A stretch of DNA of 64,000 nucleotides from Oxalobacteraceae bacterium. GTDB taxonomy: Bacteria > Pseudomonadota > Gammaproteobacteria > Burkholderiales > Burkholderiaceae_D. Shown piece by piece: positions 43,328-52,812 of this stretch. Location: positions 1 through 64,000 of the forward strand of contig JABTBR010000028.1 of the NCBI GenBank assembly GCA_013284265.1, in the 5' to 3' direction. The number at the start of each line of letters is the position of its first letter. Positions within the stretch are counted from its first letter, which is position 1. The translations under genes were made by a program, and so were the position numbers. Below the pieces are notes generated by a model. The model was not told where the DNA came from, ran no database searches, and saw nothing but the letters and a program-made list of their open reading frames with translations.

Positions 43328-43786
43328 ATTTAAACGCGCCAACTGCTGCGGCAGCTGCAACAGCGCCTCCGCGTTCGAGGCCGAGAAGCATTTGTCGGCC
43401 GCCTCCAGGTACGGCAGCCAGACATAGTTCAAATGTTCGCGCGGACTGAGCACGATAGTCGTATCGCCTTCCACCTGCACCGAGAACACATGCTCGGTGT
43501 TCTCCGTCACGCCGGGCGCATAGCGGTGGCGCCACACCGGATAGATCGTATAGATGTTGGACAACTGCCAGTCGCGCAGCACCACCTGCTGGCCATCGGC
43601 GACGATGCCGGTCTCTTCGAACAACTCGCGCGCGGCGGTGACGGCCAGCGGCTCATCGAGCGCATCGAGCGAGCCGGTGACGGACTGCCAGTAGCCGGCG
43701 CGGTCGGCCCGTTCGATCAGCAGCACCTGCAAGTCGGCGGTATGGATCACCACCAGCACGGATTCGGGAATCTTGTATGGCTTCAT
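43313..43786 (-). CDS. nudB: Dihydroneopterin triphosphate diphosphatase
   Basis: This 157-residue Nudix hydrolase removes pyrophosphate from dihydroneopterin triphosphate in folate synthesis. The Nudix box is present as GSLDALDEPLAVTAAREL followed by FEETGIV. ESVLVVIHTADLQVLLIERA and the WP-rich tail are typical. The C-terminus (NQPAA) and stop codon come from a tandem repeat unit, so its end has been reshaped by repeat expansion. Start at 43786 (MKPYKIP). Confidence 0.9.
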   Translation of the reverse strand: MKPYKIPESVLVVIHTADLQVLLIERADRAGYWQSVTGSLDALDEPLAVTAARELFEETGIVADGQQVVLRDWQLSNIYTIYPVWRHRYAPGVTENTEHVFSVQVEGDTTIVLSPREHLNYVWLPYLEAADKCFSASNAEALLQLPQQLARLNQPAA

Positions 43787-43819
43787 GGTCGGATAAGGGA
43801 AACAGCACAAACACGGCGT

Positions 43820-43844
43820 AAAAAAAGGCGCCACAGGGCGCCTT
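43820..43844 (-). terminator. Intrinsic terminator of aspS
   Basis: AAGGCGCC-acag-GGCGCCTT is a perfect 8-base stem, followed on the minus strand by TTTTTTTACG. It sits 43 bases beyond the aspS stop and before nudB. Confidence 0.85.
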
Positions 43845-43886
43845 TTCGGATCACGACAGGCCCGCCGCGGCGGGCCATACGCGCAA

Positions 43887-45695
43887 TTAGCCGGCGACCT
43901 TCGGCTCGGCGGCGCGCAGACGGATGTGCAGCTCTTTGAGCTGCTTCTCGTCCACTTCCGACGGCGCCTGGGTCAGCAGGCACTGGGCGCGCTGGGTTTT
44001 CGGGAAGGCGATCACGTCGCGGATCGAATCGGAACCGGTCATCATGGTCACGATACGGTCCAGGCCGAAAGCCAGACCGCCATGCGGAGGCGCGCCGTAT
44101 TGCAGGGCGTCGAGCAGGAAGCCGAACTTCAGACGCGCTTCGTCGGCGTCGATCTTCAGTGCGCGGAATACTTTCGACTGCACTTCCTCGCGGTGGATAC
44201 GGATCGAACCGCCACCCAGTTCCCAGCCGTTCAAGACCATATCGTAGGCCTTGGCGATGCAGGCGCCCGGATTGGTTTCCAGCATGTCTTCGTGGCCGTC
44301 TTTCGGCGCGGTGAAGGGGTGGTGGGTGGCGGTCCAGCGGCCGCTTTCCTCGTCGAAGTCGAACATCGGGAAGTCGACCACCCACAGCGGTTTCCAGCTC
44401 TCTTCGAACAGGCCGGCTTTCTTGCCGAATTCGCTGTGGCCGATTTTCACGCGCAGCGCGCCGATGGCGTCGTTGACGACCTTGGCCTTGTCGGCGCCGA
44501 AGAAGATCAGGTCGCCGTCTTGCGCGCCGGTCAGCTCCAGGATCTGTTCCAGGGCCTTGTCATGCAGCGATTTGACGATAGGCGACTGCAGACCTTCGCG
44601 GCCCTTGGCCTTCTCGTTGACCTTGATGTAAGCCAGGCCCTTGGCGCCGTAGATGGCGACGAACTGAGTGTAGGCGTCGATTTCCGAACGCGGCATCGAG
44701 CCACCGGAAGGCACGCGCAGACCGACCACGCGGCCGCCTTCCATGTTGGCGGCGCCGGCGAAGATCTTGAATTCGACGTCCTTGACGATGTCGGTCAGCT
44801 CGGTGAATTCCAGCTTGACGCGCATGTCCGGCTTGTCCGAACCATAGCTGCCCATGGCGGTGGCGAAGTCCATCACCGGGAAAGGATTCGGCAGTTCGAT
44901 GTCCAGGGTGTTCTTAAACACTTTGCGGATCATGTCTTCGAACAGATCGCGGATTTCCTGTTCGTTCAGGAAGGAAGTCTCGCAGTCGATCTGGGTGAAT
45001 TCAGGCTGACGGTCGGCGCGCAGATCTTCGTCGCGGAAGCATTTGGTGATCTGGTAGTAGCGGTCGAAGTTGGCCACCATCAGCAGCTGCTTGAACAGCT
45101 GTGGCGATTGCGGCAGCGCGAAGAAGTTGCCGGCGTTGACACGCGACGGCACCAGGTAGTCGCGCGCGCCTTCCGGGGTGGACTTGGTCAGCATCGGGGT
45201 TTCGATGTCGATGAAGCCCAGCTCGTCCAGATACTTGCGCACTTCCATCGTCACCTTGTAGCGCAGGCGCAGATTGTTCTGCATCTGCGGACGGCGCAGG
45301 TCCAGCACGCGGTGGGTCAGGCGGGTGGTTTCGGACAGGTTGTCGTCGTCCAGCTGGAACGGTACCGGCACCGAGGCGTTCAGCACTTCCAGTTGCGAGC
45401 AGACCACTTCGACCTTGCCCGACTTCAGGTTGTTGTTGATGGTGCTGTCGGTACGGGCGGTGACGACGCCGGTCACGCGCAGGCAGAACTCATTGCGCAC
45501 GGCTTCGGCGACCTTGAACATCTCGGCCTGCTCGGGATTGCAGACGATCTGCACCAGGCCTTCGCGGTCGCGCAGGTCGATGAAGATCAGGCTGCCGTGG
45601 TCGCGGCGGCGGTGTACCCAGCCGCACAGGCTGACGGTTTGGCCAAGCAGCGCTTCAGTGGTGAGGCCGCAGTAGTGAGTACGCATTGAGGACAT
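43887..45695 (-). CDS. aspS: Aspartyl-tRNA synthetase
   Basis: This 602-residue class II synthetase charges tRNA-Asp. It has the anticodon-binding OB domain (SLCGWVHRRRDHGSLIFIDL), motif 2 (KCFRDEDLRADRQPEFTQID), the bacterial GAD insert and motif 3 (GLAFGLDRIVTMM). MRTHYCG, three codons into the frame, may be the true start. Its upstream neighbours DUF502 and fmdB on the same strand match the arrangement common in betaproteobacteria. Confidence 0.97.
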   Translation of the reverse strand: MSSMRTHYCGLTTEALLGQTVSLCGWVHRRRDHGSLIFIDLRDREGLVQIVCNPEQAEMFKVAEAVRNEFCLRVTGVVTARTDSTINNNLKSGKVEVVCSQLEVLNASVPVPFQLDDDNLSETTRLTHRVLDLRRPQMQNNLRLRYKVTMEVRKYLDELGFIDIETPMLTKSTPEGARDYLVPSRVNAGNFFALPQSPQLFKQLLMVANFDRYYQITKCFRDEDLRADRQPEFTQIDCETSFLNEQEIRDLFEDMIRKVFKNTLDIELPNPFPVMDFATAMGSYGSDKPDMRVKLEFTELTDIVKDVEFKIFAGAANMEGGRVVGLRVPSGGSMPRSEIDAYTQFVAIYGAKGLAYIKVNEKAKGREGLQSPIVKSLHDKALEQILELTGAQDGDLIFFGADKAKVVNDAIGALRVKIGHSEFGKKAGLFEESWKPLWVVDFPMFDFDEESGRWTATHHPFTAPKDGHEDMLETNPGACIAKAYDMVLNGWELGGGSIRIHREEVQSKVFRALKIDADEARLKFGFLLDALQYGAPPHGGLAFGLDRIVTMMTGSDSIRDVIAFPKTQRAQCLLTQAPSEVDEKQLKELHIRLRAAEPKVAG

Positions 45696-45781
45696 GTTAT
45701 TTCTCAGTCTAAGTTAGTTATATGCTGTGGGTGTCGCCGGGCCGCGAACGGCCCTGTTGTTCTTGTGAAGCGCTTTGCTGC

Positions 45782-46411
45782 TTAATGGACTGCGTCCACG
45801 CCGGCGCCCTGGCCTGTGCTCTGGCCGGCCGGTACGTGCTCGGGGGCGACCACGCCCATCGAGACGATGTATTTCAGTGCGGCGTCGACGCTCATGTCCA
45901 GTTCCACCACATCCTTGCGCGCCATCATCAGGAAAAAGCCAGAGGTCGGATTCGGCGTGGTTGGTACATAGACGCTGACGAAATCGCCCACCAGGTGGTT
46001 CTTCACATCCCCGCCCGGCGCGCCGGTCAGGAAGGCGATGGTCCACGATTGCGGATGCGGATACGGGATCAGCACGGCCTTGCGGAAAGCGTTCCCGGAC
46101 GAGGAAAACAGGGTGTCGGACACCTGCTTGACGCTCGAATACAGGGAATTGACCACCGGAATGCGCTGCAGCAGACGTTCCCACTGGCGCAGCACGTAAT
46201 TGCCCACCAGATTATTCGTCAGCAAACCGGTAATGAACACGATCAAGACCGTCAGGATGGTGCCTATGCCGGGGATGTGGGTCGTTGGCTGCCAGTTCGC
46301 CGGCACCAGCAAGAGCGACTGGTCCATAGTACTGATGATCAGGTTCAGTACCCAGGCGGTAATGGCCAGCGGTACCAGGACCAGCAAACCGGTAATGAAA
46401 TATTTACGCAT
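45782..46411 (-). CDS. DUF502 membrane protein
   Basis: A 209-residue protein with two N-terminal transmembrane helices (FITGLLVLVPLAITAWVLNL; ILTVLIVFITGLLTNNLV) and a conserved soluble portion including YSSVKQVSDTLF and PTTPNPTSGFFLMM. The function of the DUF502 family is unknown. It lies between fmdB and aspS. ATG at 46411 is used; the frame upstream is proline-rich and overlaps the neighbouring gene. Confidence 0.9.
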   Translation of the reverse strand: MRKYFITGLLVLVPLAITAWVLNLIISTMDQSLLLVPANWQPTTHIPGIGTILTVLIVFITGLLTNNLVGNYVLRQWERLLQRIPVVNSLYSSVKQVSDTLFSSSGNAFRKAVLIPYPHPQSWTIAFLTGAPGGDVKNHLVGDFVSVYVPTTPNPTSGFFLMMARKDVVELDMSVDAALKYIVSMGVVAPEHVPAGQSTGQGAGVDAVH

Positions 46412-46463
46412 CGCACTCTCTATGGTGGTGGAGCGGCGCGCACAGGCGCGCCGCCCAGGGCAA

Positions 46464-46787
46464 TCAGGCCGGACCGGTCGTGCCGGCCGGCGCGGCGCTG
46501 GTCGAACCGGCGGAACCGGCGGCACTGTCGGACTTGGCTGGTTCGGCCTTGGGAGCGGCGCCACCTTCCACCGGGCCGGTCGAGACGCCCGTCGCTGGCG
46601 GCGTGCCGCCGCGGAAATCGGTTGCGTACCAGCCGGTGCCCTTCAATTGGAAACCGGCGGCGGTCAGTTGTTTCTTAAACGACGGCTTGCCGCAGGACAG
46701 GCAAACAGTCAGCTGCGGGTCGGAGATCTTTTGCAAGACATCCTTGGCAAAGCCACATTCCTCGCAGCGGTAAGCGTAGATCGGCAT
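46464..46787 (-). CDS. FmdB family zinc-ribbon protein
   Basis: The 107-residue protein starts MPIYAYRCEECG and has a zinc ribbon formed by Cys8, Cys11, Cys29 and Cys32 (VCLSCGKPSF), followed by LKGTGWYATDF and a low-complexity Ala/Pro/Ser tail. Members are presumed regulators; the role is unresolved. It is the first gene of the fmdB-DUF502-aspS group. Confidence 0.92.
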   Translation of the reverse strand: MPIYAYRCEECGFAKDVLQKISDPQLTVCLSCGKPSFKKQLTAAGFQLKGTGWYATDFRGGTPPATGVSTGPVEGGAAPKAEPAKSDSAAGSAGSTSAAPAGTTGPA

Positions 46788-47057
46788 CTATTACTCCGCA
46801 AAAATCATCAAAAACCCTGAATTATAAAGCTTTTTCGGCACCGGGCACGGGTTTCCGGCAGGCGGGCGGCGGCAAGGAGGCTAGCCCCCGGGCTGGGAGA
46901 TACTTTCATGAAAAAAAATCACTATCAAAACAGAGATATAACGTGGTCTAATATCCATCATTCAGCGCAAGATTTCCTAAAACCCGTAATCGTTCGCGCA
47001 TTTTTTAGTCGTCCCGCAAGTGCGACGCTTATGCAGTATGACCACAAAGGAAATAAT

Positions 47058-47234
47058 ATGAACAAGCGCATTCTGGCTTGCCTGCTTCTTGCTGGCGCCC
47101 TCTCCCCTGCCTTTGGCGCCACCCGCCTGTCCGATACCAAGCCCGAAGATCCGGTGCGCAGCCGCGTGATTGCCGCCTGCATGGTGATCGGTGTGGCGCT
47201 GCGCGCGTTTACGGTGCGGCGCAAAGGATTGTAA
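47058..47234 (+). CDS. Small exported protein of unknown function
   Basis: This 58-residue protein begins MNKRILACLLLAGALSPAFG, a clear signal peptide, then TRLSDTKPEDPVRSRVIAAC and a short hydrophobic segment VIGVALRAF before a basic end. AAAGGA is seven bases before the ATG. It belongs to no family I recognise. AT-rich sequence upstream (46910-47050) may hold its promoter. Confidence 0.6.
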   Translation: MNKRILACLLLAGALSPAFGATRLSDTKPEDPVRSRVIAACMVIGVALRAFTVRRKGL

Positions 47235-47295
47235 AAGCCGGCGGGCCGCTGGCGGCAATGGGCTGTAAAAGCCGGCGAGCCGCTGGCTGCCGAGT

Positions 47296-47396
47296 AAACC
47301 CACAGCGTACCCCTGGGGGCCTGTCCCATTGGGACAGGCGGGGCGCAGCCCCTCCCCGGACCCTAAGGTCAGACCCCGGCTCTTTGCCGTGGGTTC
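47296..47396. repeat. Palindromic intergenic repeat, copy 6 (expanded)
   Basis: AAACCCACAGCGTA starts the element and GCCGTGGGTT ends it. The interior shows CCTGTCCC-att-GGGACAGG, GGGGCGCAGCCCC and GGTCAGACCCC. It matches the expanded form of copy 3, in the other orientation. Confidence 0.8.
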
Positions 47397-47443
47397 AAGC
47401 CGCAGCCGGCGGCCCGCCAGCCTTACCCCTTGCACTCTTCACT

Positions 47444-48049
47444 TCAAGCACGCCTGCGCCAAACCATCCAGCGCTCGCGCCCGGCAAACACGGCGATCGA
47501 ATCGCCAACCGGCTGATCGTCCACGCAGTCGAAGTTTTCCTCTAACAGCCCCTCCAGCACTGCCCGGCTGATGCCGAACGGCGGCCCCTTGGGCGACTCG
47601 TCAAAGAAGAAATACCCGGCCAGCAAGGCACCCGGCGCCAGCAACTCGGTCCAGCGCGCCGCCACCCGCGGCCACATCGCACGCGGCATCGCGCATAAAA
47701 ACGCCCGTTCATACATCAATTGCACGGGCTGCGCCGGCGTGTAGGCAAAGAAATCCGCCTCCAGCACCCGTTGCGCCCAGGGACCGGCGGCCACCTTGCC
47801 GGCCGCCACGGCGACGGGCGAGAAATCGATCGCCGTCGCATCCCAGCCGGCCTCGGCCAGAAAAGCCAGCTCATACGCGGCGCCGCAGCCCGGAATCAAG
47901 GTGCTCAGCGGTGCCGGGGCGGCCGCGACGAATTGCCGCAGCGCCTGCGGCACGCCGCCCATGTCCCAAGGCGTGAACTGGCGGGCAAAACGCTCATCCC
48001 AGAAGGCCGGGTCCAAGGGGTCGCGCTGGTGGAACACGGGTGCCGTCAT
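47444..48049 (-). CDS. Thiopurine methyltransferase-like SAM-dependent methyltransferase
   Basis: The 201-residue protein is a class I methyltransferase of the TPMT kind: FWDERFARQFTPWDMGGVP at the N-terminus, the SAM-binding TLIPGCGAAYELAFLAEAG, and FDESPKGPPFGIS late in the fold. TPMT relatives methylate thiols or halide/selenium compounds. It follows ubiB by eight bases on the same strand and ends ~48 bases before a palindromic repeat. Confidence 0.85.
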   Translation of the reverse strand: MTAPVFHQRDPLDPAFWDERFARQFTPWDMGGVPQALRQFVAAAPAPLSTLIPGCGAAYELAFLAEAGWDATAIDFSPVAVAAGKVAAGPWAQRVLEADFFAYTPAQPVQLMYERAFLCAMPRAMWPRVAARWTELLAPGALLAGYFFFDESPKGPPFGISRAVLEGLLEENFDCVDDQPVGDSIAVFAGRERWMVWRRRA

Positions 48050-48057
48050 GGCCGCTC

Positions 48058-49626
48058 CTAGAAGTTCAGGTGCCAGCGCAGATACAGCTGGAAGCCCAGC
48101 ACGCCCATCCCGAAGGCACCGGCGAAGTAGATCACAAAGCTGAGCAGGCGGTTGGTGCGCTGCTGTTCATGGATCAGGATGCGGAACAGTTCGCTGTTAT
48201 CGGGCGCCTTCTCGCCGCCCTGCTCCAGCGCGCGGTGCAGCAGGTGCGGCAGCTGCGGGAAGATATGCGCATAGCGCGGCGCCTCGGCCTTCAGGCGCTC
48301 CCACATGCCTTGCCAGCCGACCTGCTCGGCCATCCAGCTTTCCAGATAGGGCTTGGCGGTTTTCCACAGGTCCAGGTCGGGGTCGAGCTGGCGGCCCAGG
48401 CCCTCGATATTGAGCAGGGTCTTTTGCAGCAGCACCAGCTGGGGCTGGACTTCCACATTGAAGCGGCGCGAGGTCTGGAACAGGCGCAGCAGGATCTGGC
48501 CGAAGGAAATATCCTTCAGCGGCCGGTCGAAGATCGGCTCGCAGCAGGCGCGCACGGCCGATTCCAGTTCGTCGACCCGGGTTTCCTTGGGCGCCCAGCC
48601 GGACTCGATGTGGGCCTCGGCCACGCGCTTGTAGTCGCGCCGGAAGAAGGCCAGGAAGTTCTGCGACAGGTAATCCTTGTCGAAGTCGTTCAGGGTGCCG
48701 ACGATGCCGAAGTCGAGCGCGATGTAGCGGCCGAAGGTGGCCGGATCTATCGATACCAGAATATTCCCCGGGTGCATATCGGCGTGGAAGAAGCCGTCGC
48801 GGAACACTTGCGTAAAGAAGATCTCGACGCCATCGCTGGAGAGCTTTTTCAAGTCCACGCCGGCCGCTTCCAGGCGGTCGATCTGGGACACGGGAATGCC
48901 GTGCATGCGTTCCATCACGATCACGCTCGACGAGCAGTAATCCCAGTACATTTCCGGCACCAGCAGCAGATCGGAGTCGGCGAAGTTGCGGCGCAGCTGG
49001 CTGGCGTTGGCGGCCTCGCGCATCAGGTCGAGCTCGTCGTGCAGGTATTTATCGAACTCGGCGACCACCTCTTTCGGTTTCAGGCGCTTGCTGTCGGCCC
49101 AGATCCGGCCTATCAGTTCGGCCGCGATATGCATCAGCGACACATCCTCGTCGATCAGCTTTTTCATGCCCGGACGCAGCACCTTGACGGCCACTTCCTT
49201 GCCATCCCTGAGCACGGCGAAGTGCACCTGGGCGATCGAGGCCGAGGCCACCGGGGTGCGCTCGAAGCTGGCGAACAGATCATCGGGATGGGCGCCCAGC
49301 GATTTGCGGATCTGGGCGATGGCCAGGTCGGAGTCGAAGGGCGGCACCCGGTCCTGCAGGCGCGCCAGCTCTTCCACCAGATCGAGCGGGATCAGGTCGC
49401 GCCGGGTCGACAGCACCTGGCCGAACTTGACGAAGATCGGGCCCAGGTCTTCCAGCGCCATGCGCAGGCGCTCGCCGCGCGGGGCGGAAATGTCGCGCCA
49501 GAAAATCAGGGTGTCGATCAGCTTGGCGGTACGCGGCACTTTCAGGCCGGAGATGGCGATTTCATCGAGGCCGTAACGGATGACAACCCGCAGAATTTTG
49601 AACAGGCGTAGGAGTTTCAGAATCAT
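48058..49626 (-). CDS. ubiB: Ubiquinone biosynthesis atypical kinase/ATPase UbiB
   Basis: UbiB supports coenzyme Q synthesis, probably by extracting hydrophobic intermediates from the membrane. The 522-residue protein has the KxGQ motif (FVKFGQVLSTRRDLIP), the A-rich loop ASIAQVH, the nucleotide-binding VAVKVLRPG, and FHADMHPGNIL plus LDFGIVG. Two membrane segments end the protein. ATG at 49626 overlaps the ubiJ stop (ATGA). Confidence 0.95.
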   Translation of the reverse strand: MILKLLRLFKILRVVIRYGLDEIAISGLKVPRTAKLIDTLIFWRDISAPRGERLRMALEDLGPIFVKFGQVLSTRRDLIPLDLVEELARLQDRVPPFDSDLAIAQIRKSLGAHPDDLFASFERTPVASASIAQVHFAVLRDGKEVAVKVLRPGMKKLIDEDVSLMHIAAELIGRIWADSKRLKPKEVVAEFDKYLHDELDLMREAANASQLRRNFADSDLLLVPEMYWDYCSSSVIVMERMHGIPVSQIDRLEAAGVDLKKLSSDGVEIFFTQVFRDGFFHADMHPGNILVSIDPATFGRYIALDFGIVGTLNDFDKDYLSQNFLAFFRRDYKRVAEAHIESGWAPKETRVDELESAVRACCEPIFDRPLKDISFGQILLRLFQTSRRFNVEVQPQLVLLQKTLLNIEGLGRQLDPDLDLWKTAKPYLESWMAEQVGWQGMWERLKAEAPRYAHIFPQLPHLLHRALEQGGEKAPDNSELFRILIHEQQRTNRLLSFVIYFAGAFGMGVLGFQLYLRWHLNF

Positions 49627-50321
49627 TGAGGGTCCAGGGGTTGTTGCACGGACGCGGCGCCAGCGGTGGCGACAGTCGCGCCGGCGGCCTTGCGGGCGGC
49701 CAGTTTCTTGTCCAGCTTGGCCAGCCGTTTGTCGGCGCGCTCGACATCGTCGCGCAGCCGCGCCACGTCGGCGGAGAAGGCTTCCACCACTTGCGGGCGC
49801 AGCAGTACGGGTTTTTCTTCCAGCAGGTATTCGGCCACATTGCCGGCCAGCTTGCGCTGGCTGTTGAGCAAGCCTTCGAAGGCGGCGCGCGCGCCAGCCA
49901 CCAGGCGCACGGCGGCGATCGGGCCGACGATTTTTTCCAGGTCGTGCTCGGCTTCCCAGCGCAGCGACTGGCTCAGGCGCGAGATCGCGTTGGCGAATTC
50001 GGCGTCGCCCTCCACCTTCACATAGGAAAACGCGCGTTCGCGGTTCTGCGCCATCAACGGCAGCTCGGACAATTTGAAGCGGATCGTCACGCTGGCGGCG
50101 CTGTCGGCCGGGGCCGCCTCCACCAGGCCATCGCCCCCCACGCGCAGGCGCAGCGCCACGCTGCCGGCATCGATGCAGGCGGTCTTGCCGGCGTGCAGGG
50201 CCAGTTCGCGGCGCGCCCAGGGTTCCTGGGCCAGCAAATGGTTGATGGTGGCGCTGACGGGCAGCAGCAGCGCCGGTGGCAAAGCAGAGGAATTCGGTGG
50301 GGTCATTCGTTGGCCGCTCAA
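49623..50321 (-). CDS. ubiJ: Ubiquinone biosynthesis accessory factor UbiJ (SCP2 domain)
   Basis: This 232-residue SCP2-domain protein binds ubiquinone intermediates in the soluble Ubi complex. It has the lipid-binding beta portion (LRVGGDGLVEAAPADS, FSYVKVEGDAEFANAIS) and a C-terminal coiled-coil-like region LRDDVERADKRLAKLDKKLA. It overlaps ubiB by four bases. MTPPNSS (50306) is the probable start. Confidence 0.9.
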   Translation of the reverse strand: MSGQRMTPPNSSALPPALLLPVSATINHLLAQEPWARRELALHAGKTACIDAGSVALRLRVGGDGLVEAAPADSAASVTIRFKLSELPLMAQNRERAFSYVKVEGDAEFANAISRLSQSLRWEAEHDLEKIVGPIAAVRLVAGARAAFEGLLNSQRKLAGNVAEYLLEEKPVLLRPQVVEAFSADVARLRDDVERADKRLAKLDKKLAARKAAGATVATAGAASVQQPLDPQ

Positions 50322-50428
50322 AAAACAAAACCGCCCGGAAAGTGGGCGGTCTTGATCTTACCAGTTTGCCGGGAAATTTCCCCGGCAAACATGCGCATCA
50401 GGGCGAGCAAACAGCTCAGGCCAGCTGT

Positions 50429-51376
50429 TTAGGCCAGTTGCTGGATACCGGCCAGCATCCAGCCGCTGTTGCCGTTGACTGGCTTGGACAGGTTCCACAC
50501 TTCCTGGAAGGGCTCGGCCAGCGCATCGGCGGCAGGCTTGATCGAACCGATGAACTTGACGCTGGCGACGTAGTCGCTGCCTTCGGTTTCAATGCCCAGC
50601 AGCTCGGCGTCGATGGCGACGACGTCGGTGAAGTCTTTTTGCGCGCCGCGTTCGGTGATCTGCATCTTCAGTTCGGCGAACACTTCCGGCGTGGTGAATT
50701 CACGGATATCGGCCACATCGCCCTTGTCCCAGGCGGCTTGCAGGCGGATGAAGTTGCTCTTGGCCACACGCAGGAAGCCCGGGGTATCGAAGTCGGCCGG
50801 CACGCCCCAAGGGGTGTGTGCGACCGGCGCGGCGGCCACTGGCTGCAGCGGCTGAGCTGCATCCTGCTGCTGGAATGCCGCAGGCTGGATGCGCGAACCG
50901 ATTTCCGGGGTGCTGTTGAAGTTCTGCGGCTGAGGCACATTGCCGCCGAAATTACCCTTGAAGCCAGCCGGAGCCGGCGTCGCGCCACCCATCTTGCTGC
51001 GCACCAGGCGGAAGATCAGGAAGGCTGCGCCGGCGATCAGTGCGATCGTCAGCAGCGAACCGAGCATACCGGCCATCGCGCCGCCCATGCCGAAGTGCGA
51101 CAGCAGCGCGCCCACACCCAGACCCAGCAGTGCGCCGCCCAGGATGCCCTTCCATGGGCTCGCTGGTTTAGGCGGCACGGCCGGCGTAGGCGTGGCAGCG
51201 GGTGCGGCGGCCTGACGCGGAGCCTGCGGCGCAGGCGTCGGCGCCACGCGGCTGACGTTTTGCGATTGACGGCCAATCGAGCGGCCGCCACCCATCGGGC
51301 GGGCGGTCGCCTCGGCCAGCATGGTGAAGACGGACACGGTCAGCATGGCACCGATCAGGATTTTTTTAAGGTTCAT
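50429..51376 (-). CDS. Tim44-like domain membrane protein
   Basis: The 315-residue protein has a signal-like start, a proline/alanine-rich linker (residues ~45-75), two membrane segments around GALLGLGVGALLSHFGM and LLTIALIAGAAFLIFRLV, and a C-terminal Tim44-like domain (FLRVAKSNFIRLQAAWDKGD). The role in bacteria is unclear; it is conserved beside ubiE in betaproteobacteria, as here. Confidence 0.9.
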   Translation of the reverse strand: MNLKKILIGAMLTVSVFTMLAEATARPMGGGRSIGRQSQNVSRVAPTPAPQAPRQAAAPAATPTPAVPPKPASPWKGILGGALLGLGVGALLSHFGMGGAMAGMLGSLLTIALIAGAAFLIFRLVRSKMGGATPAPAGFKGNFGGNVPQPQNFNSTPEIGSRIQPAAFQQQDAAQPLQPVAAAPVAHTPWGVPADFDTPGFLRVAKSNFIRLQAAWDKGDVADIREFTTPEVFAELKMQITERGAQKDFTDVVAIDAELLGIETEGSDYVASVKFIGSIKPAADALAEPFQEVWNLSKPVNGNSGWMLAGIQQLA

Positions 51377-51394
51377 GGCAATTCCTACAGTTGA

Positions 51395-52129
51395 CTACAG
51401 TTTGATACCAGTGTGTAAAGCGGCCACACCTGCCGTCAGATTAAAGTATTCGACCCGTTCCAGGCCGGCGTCCTGCATCATCGTTTTCAGGGTTTCCTGA
51501 TCGGGATGCATGCGGATCGATTCGGCCAGGTAGCGATAGCTGTCGGCATCGCCGGCAATCTTGGACCCCATCCACGGCAACACCTTGAACGAATACACAT
51601 CGTAAGGTTTTTGCAATGGCGCGGCCACCTTGGAAAACTCCAATACCAGCAATTTACCACCCGGCTTGAGGACGCGGCGCATTTCCGCCAGCGCCTGGTC
51701 TTTATGGGTCATATTGCGCAGGCCGAAGGCGACGCTGACGCGGTCGAAATAATTGTCCGGGAAGGGCAATTTTTCGGCGTCACACAGCAATGTGGGGGTC
51801 AACAGGCCGCGATTCAAGAGGCGATCGCGACCAACCCGCAACATCGACTCATTAATATCGGTCAACCAGACCTCGCCCGTCGGCCCCGCCTGCTTGGCGA
51901 AGACCTTGGCCAGGTCGCCGGTGCCGCCAGCGATGTCGAGCACCTTGAAACCGGGGCGCACGCCCGCGTTAGCGATGGTAAACATCTTCCACAGACGATG
52001 CAGGCCGGCCGACATGACGTCATTCATCACATCGTACTTGGCGGCGACAGAGTGGAAAACCTTGGCGACTTCGTGGACTTTCGCGTCTTCGGAGACGGTT
52101 TTGTAACCGAAATGGGTGGTATTGGTCAT
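51395..52129 (-). CDS. ubiE: Ubiquinone/menaquinone methyltransferase
   Basis: UbiE is the C-methyltransferase of ubiquinone and menaquinone synthesis. The 244-residue sequence contains THFGYKTV at the start, VLDIAGGTGDLAKVFAK as the SAM-binding motif I, VSVAFGLRNMTH, and VLEFSKV, all typical. It is the first gene of the ubiE-Tim44-ubiJ-ubiB group. Confidence 0.96.
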   Translation of the reverse strand: MTNTTHFGYKTVSEDAKVHEVAKVFHSVAAKYDVMNDVMSAGLHRLWKMFTIANAGVRPGFKVLDIAGGTGDLAKVFAKQAGPTGEVWLTDINESMLRVGRDRLLNRGLLTPTLLCDAEKLPFPDNYFDRVSVAFGLRNMTHKDQALAEMRRVLKPGGKLLVLEFSKVAAPLQKPYDVYSFKVLPWMGSKIAGDADSYRYLAESIRMHPDQETLKTMMQDAGLERVEYFNLTAGVAALHTGIKL

Positions 52130-52203
52130 TGGTGGAGGCCTGTTAGTTTGCCTGCATTATACAAGCGTGCCGCTGCATTTCATTCTTCACCCGAGACCAC
52201 AAA

Positions 52204-52250
52204 CCGGGGTCAGACCCGTCGGGTCTGACCCCGGCACTTGTCCCTGGGTG
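52204..52250. repeat. Palindromic intergenic repeat, copy 7 (diverged)
   Basis: CCGGGGTCAGACCC and GGGTCTGACCCCGG form the inner hairpin around gtc, followed by a diverged right arm TCCCTGGGTG. The left arm is degenerate. It lies upstream of ubiE. Confidence 0.7.
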
Positions 52251-52284
52251 TAAAAAATGCCCGGAATACGGTAGAAACGGATAT

Positions 52285-52719
52285 TTAGTGCTTGTGCCCG
52301 CCACCGCAACCGCCCTCTTTCGGCGGCGCCGTCAGCGTCATCCCCGGCTCGCGCCCGCTATCGCCCTCAAAACCGGAAGCATGCAGCCGCGCCATGTAAT
52401 CCTTCCACAACTGCTCCTGCTCGCTGCCCAGCTTGTACAGATAGTCCCAGGTATAGAGGCCGGTGTTATGCCCATCGCTAAACGTCGGCTGCACCGCGTA
52501 ATTGCCCACCGGCTCCATCGCGCTGATGCCCACATCACGCTTACCCACCTGCAGCACTTCCTGCCCCTGGCCATGGCCACGCACCTCGGCCGACGGCGAA
52601 TACACGCGCAGCAGCTCGAACGGAATCTCGAAGGCGGCGCCGTCGTCAAAGCTGACGTCGAGTACGCGCGACTTGCTGTGAACGGTCAGGCCGGTAGGCT
52701 GGGGAGTAGACTTGCTCAT
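52285..52719 (-). CDS. DUF971 (GBBH-like N-domain) protein
   Basis: The 144-residue protein begins with TGLTVHSKSRVLDVSFDD and has IPFELLRVYSPSAEVRGHG, followed by VGNYAVQPTFSDGHNTGLYT, the DUF971 pattern. A histidine/cysteine-rich tail (GGCGGGHKH) is at the C-terminus. Relatives are implicated in Fe-S cluster carrier systems and resemble the N-domain of gamma-butyrobetaine hydroxylase. Confidence 0.88.
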   Translation of the reverse strand: MSKSTPQPTGLTVHSKSRVLDVSFDDGAAFEIPFELLRVYSPSAEVRGHGQGQEVLQVGKRDVGISAMEPVGNYAVQPTFSDGHNTGLYTWDYLYKLGSEQEQLWKDYMARLHASGFEGDSGREPGMTLTAPPKEGGCGGGHKH

Positions 52720-52812
52720 GGTGATTTCTTATTCAGGAATGGCGACAGCTAGCAGTGTAAGCCATTGCGGGGAAAGAGGACAAACCGGCAACAATTTGCC
52801 AGCGGTGCCAGC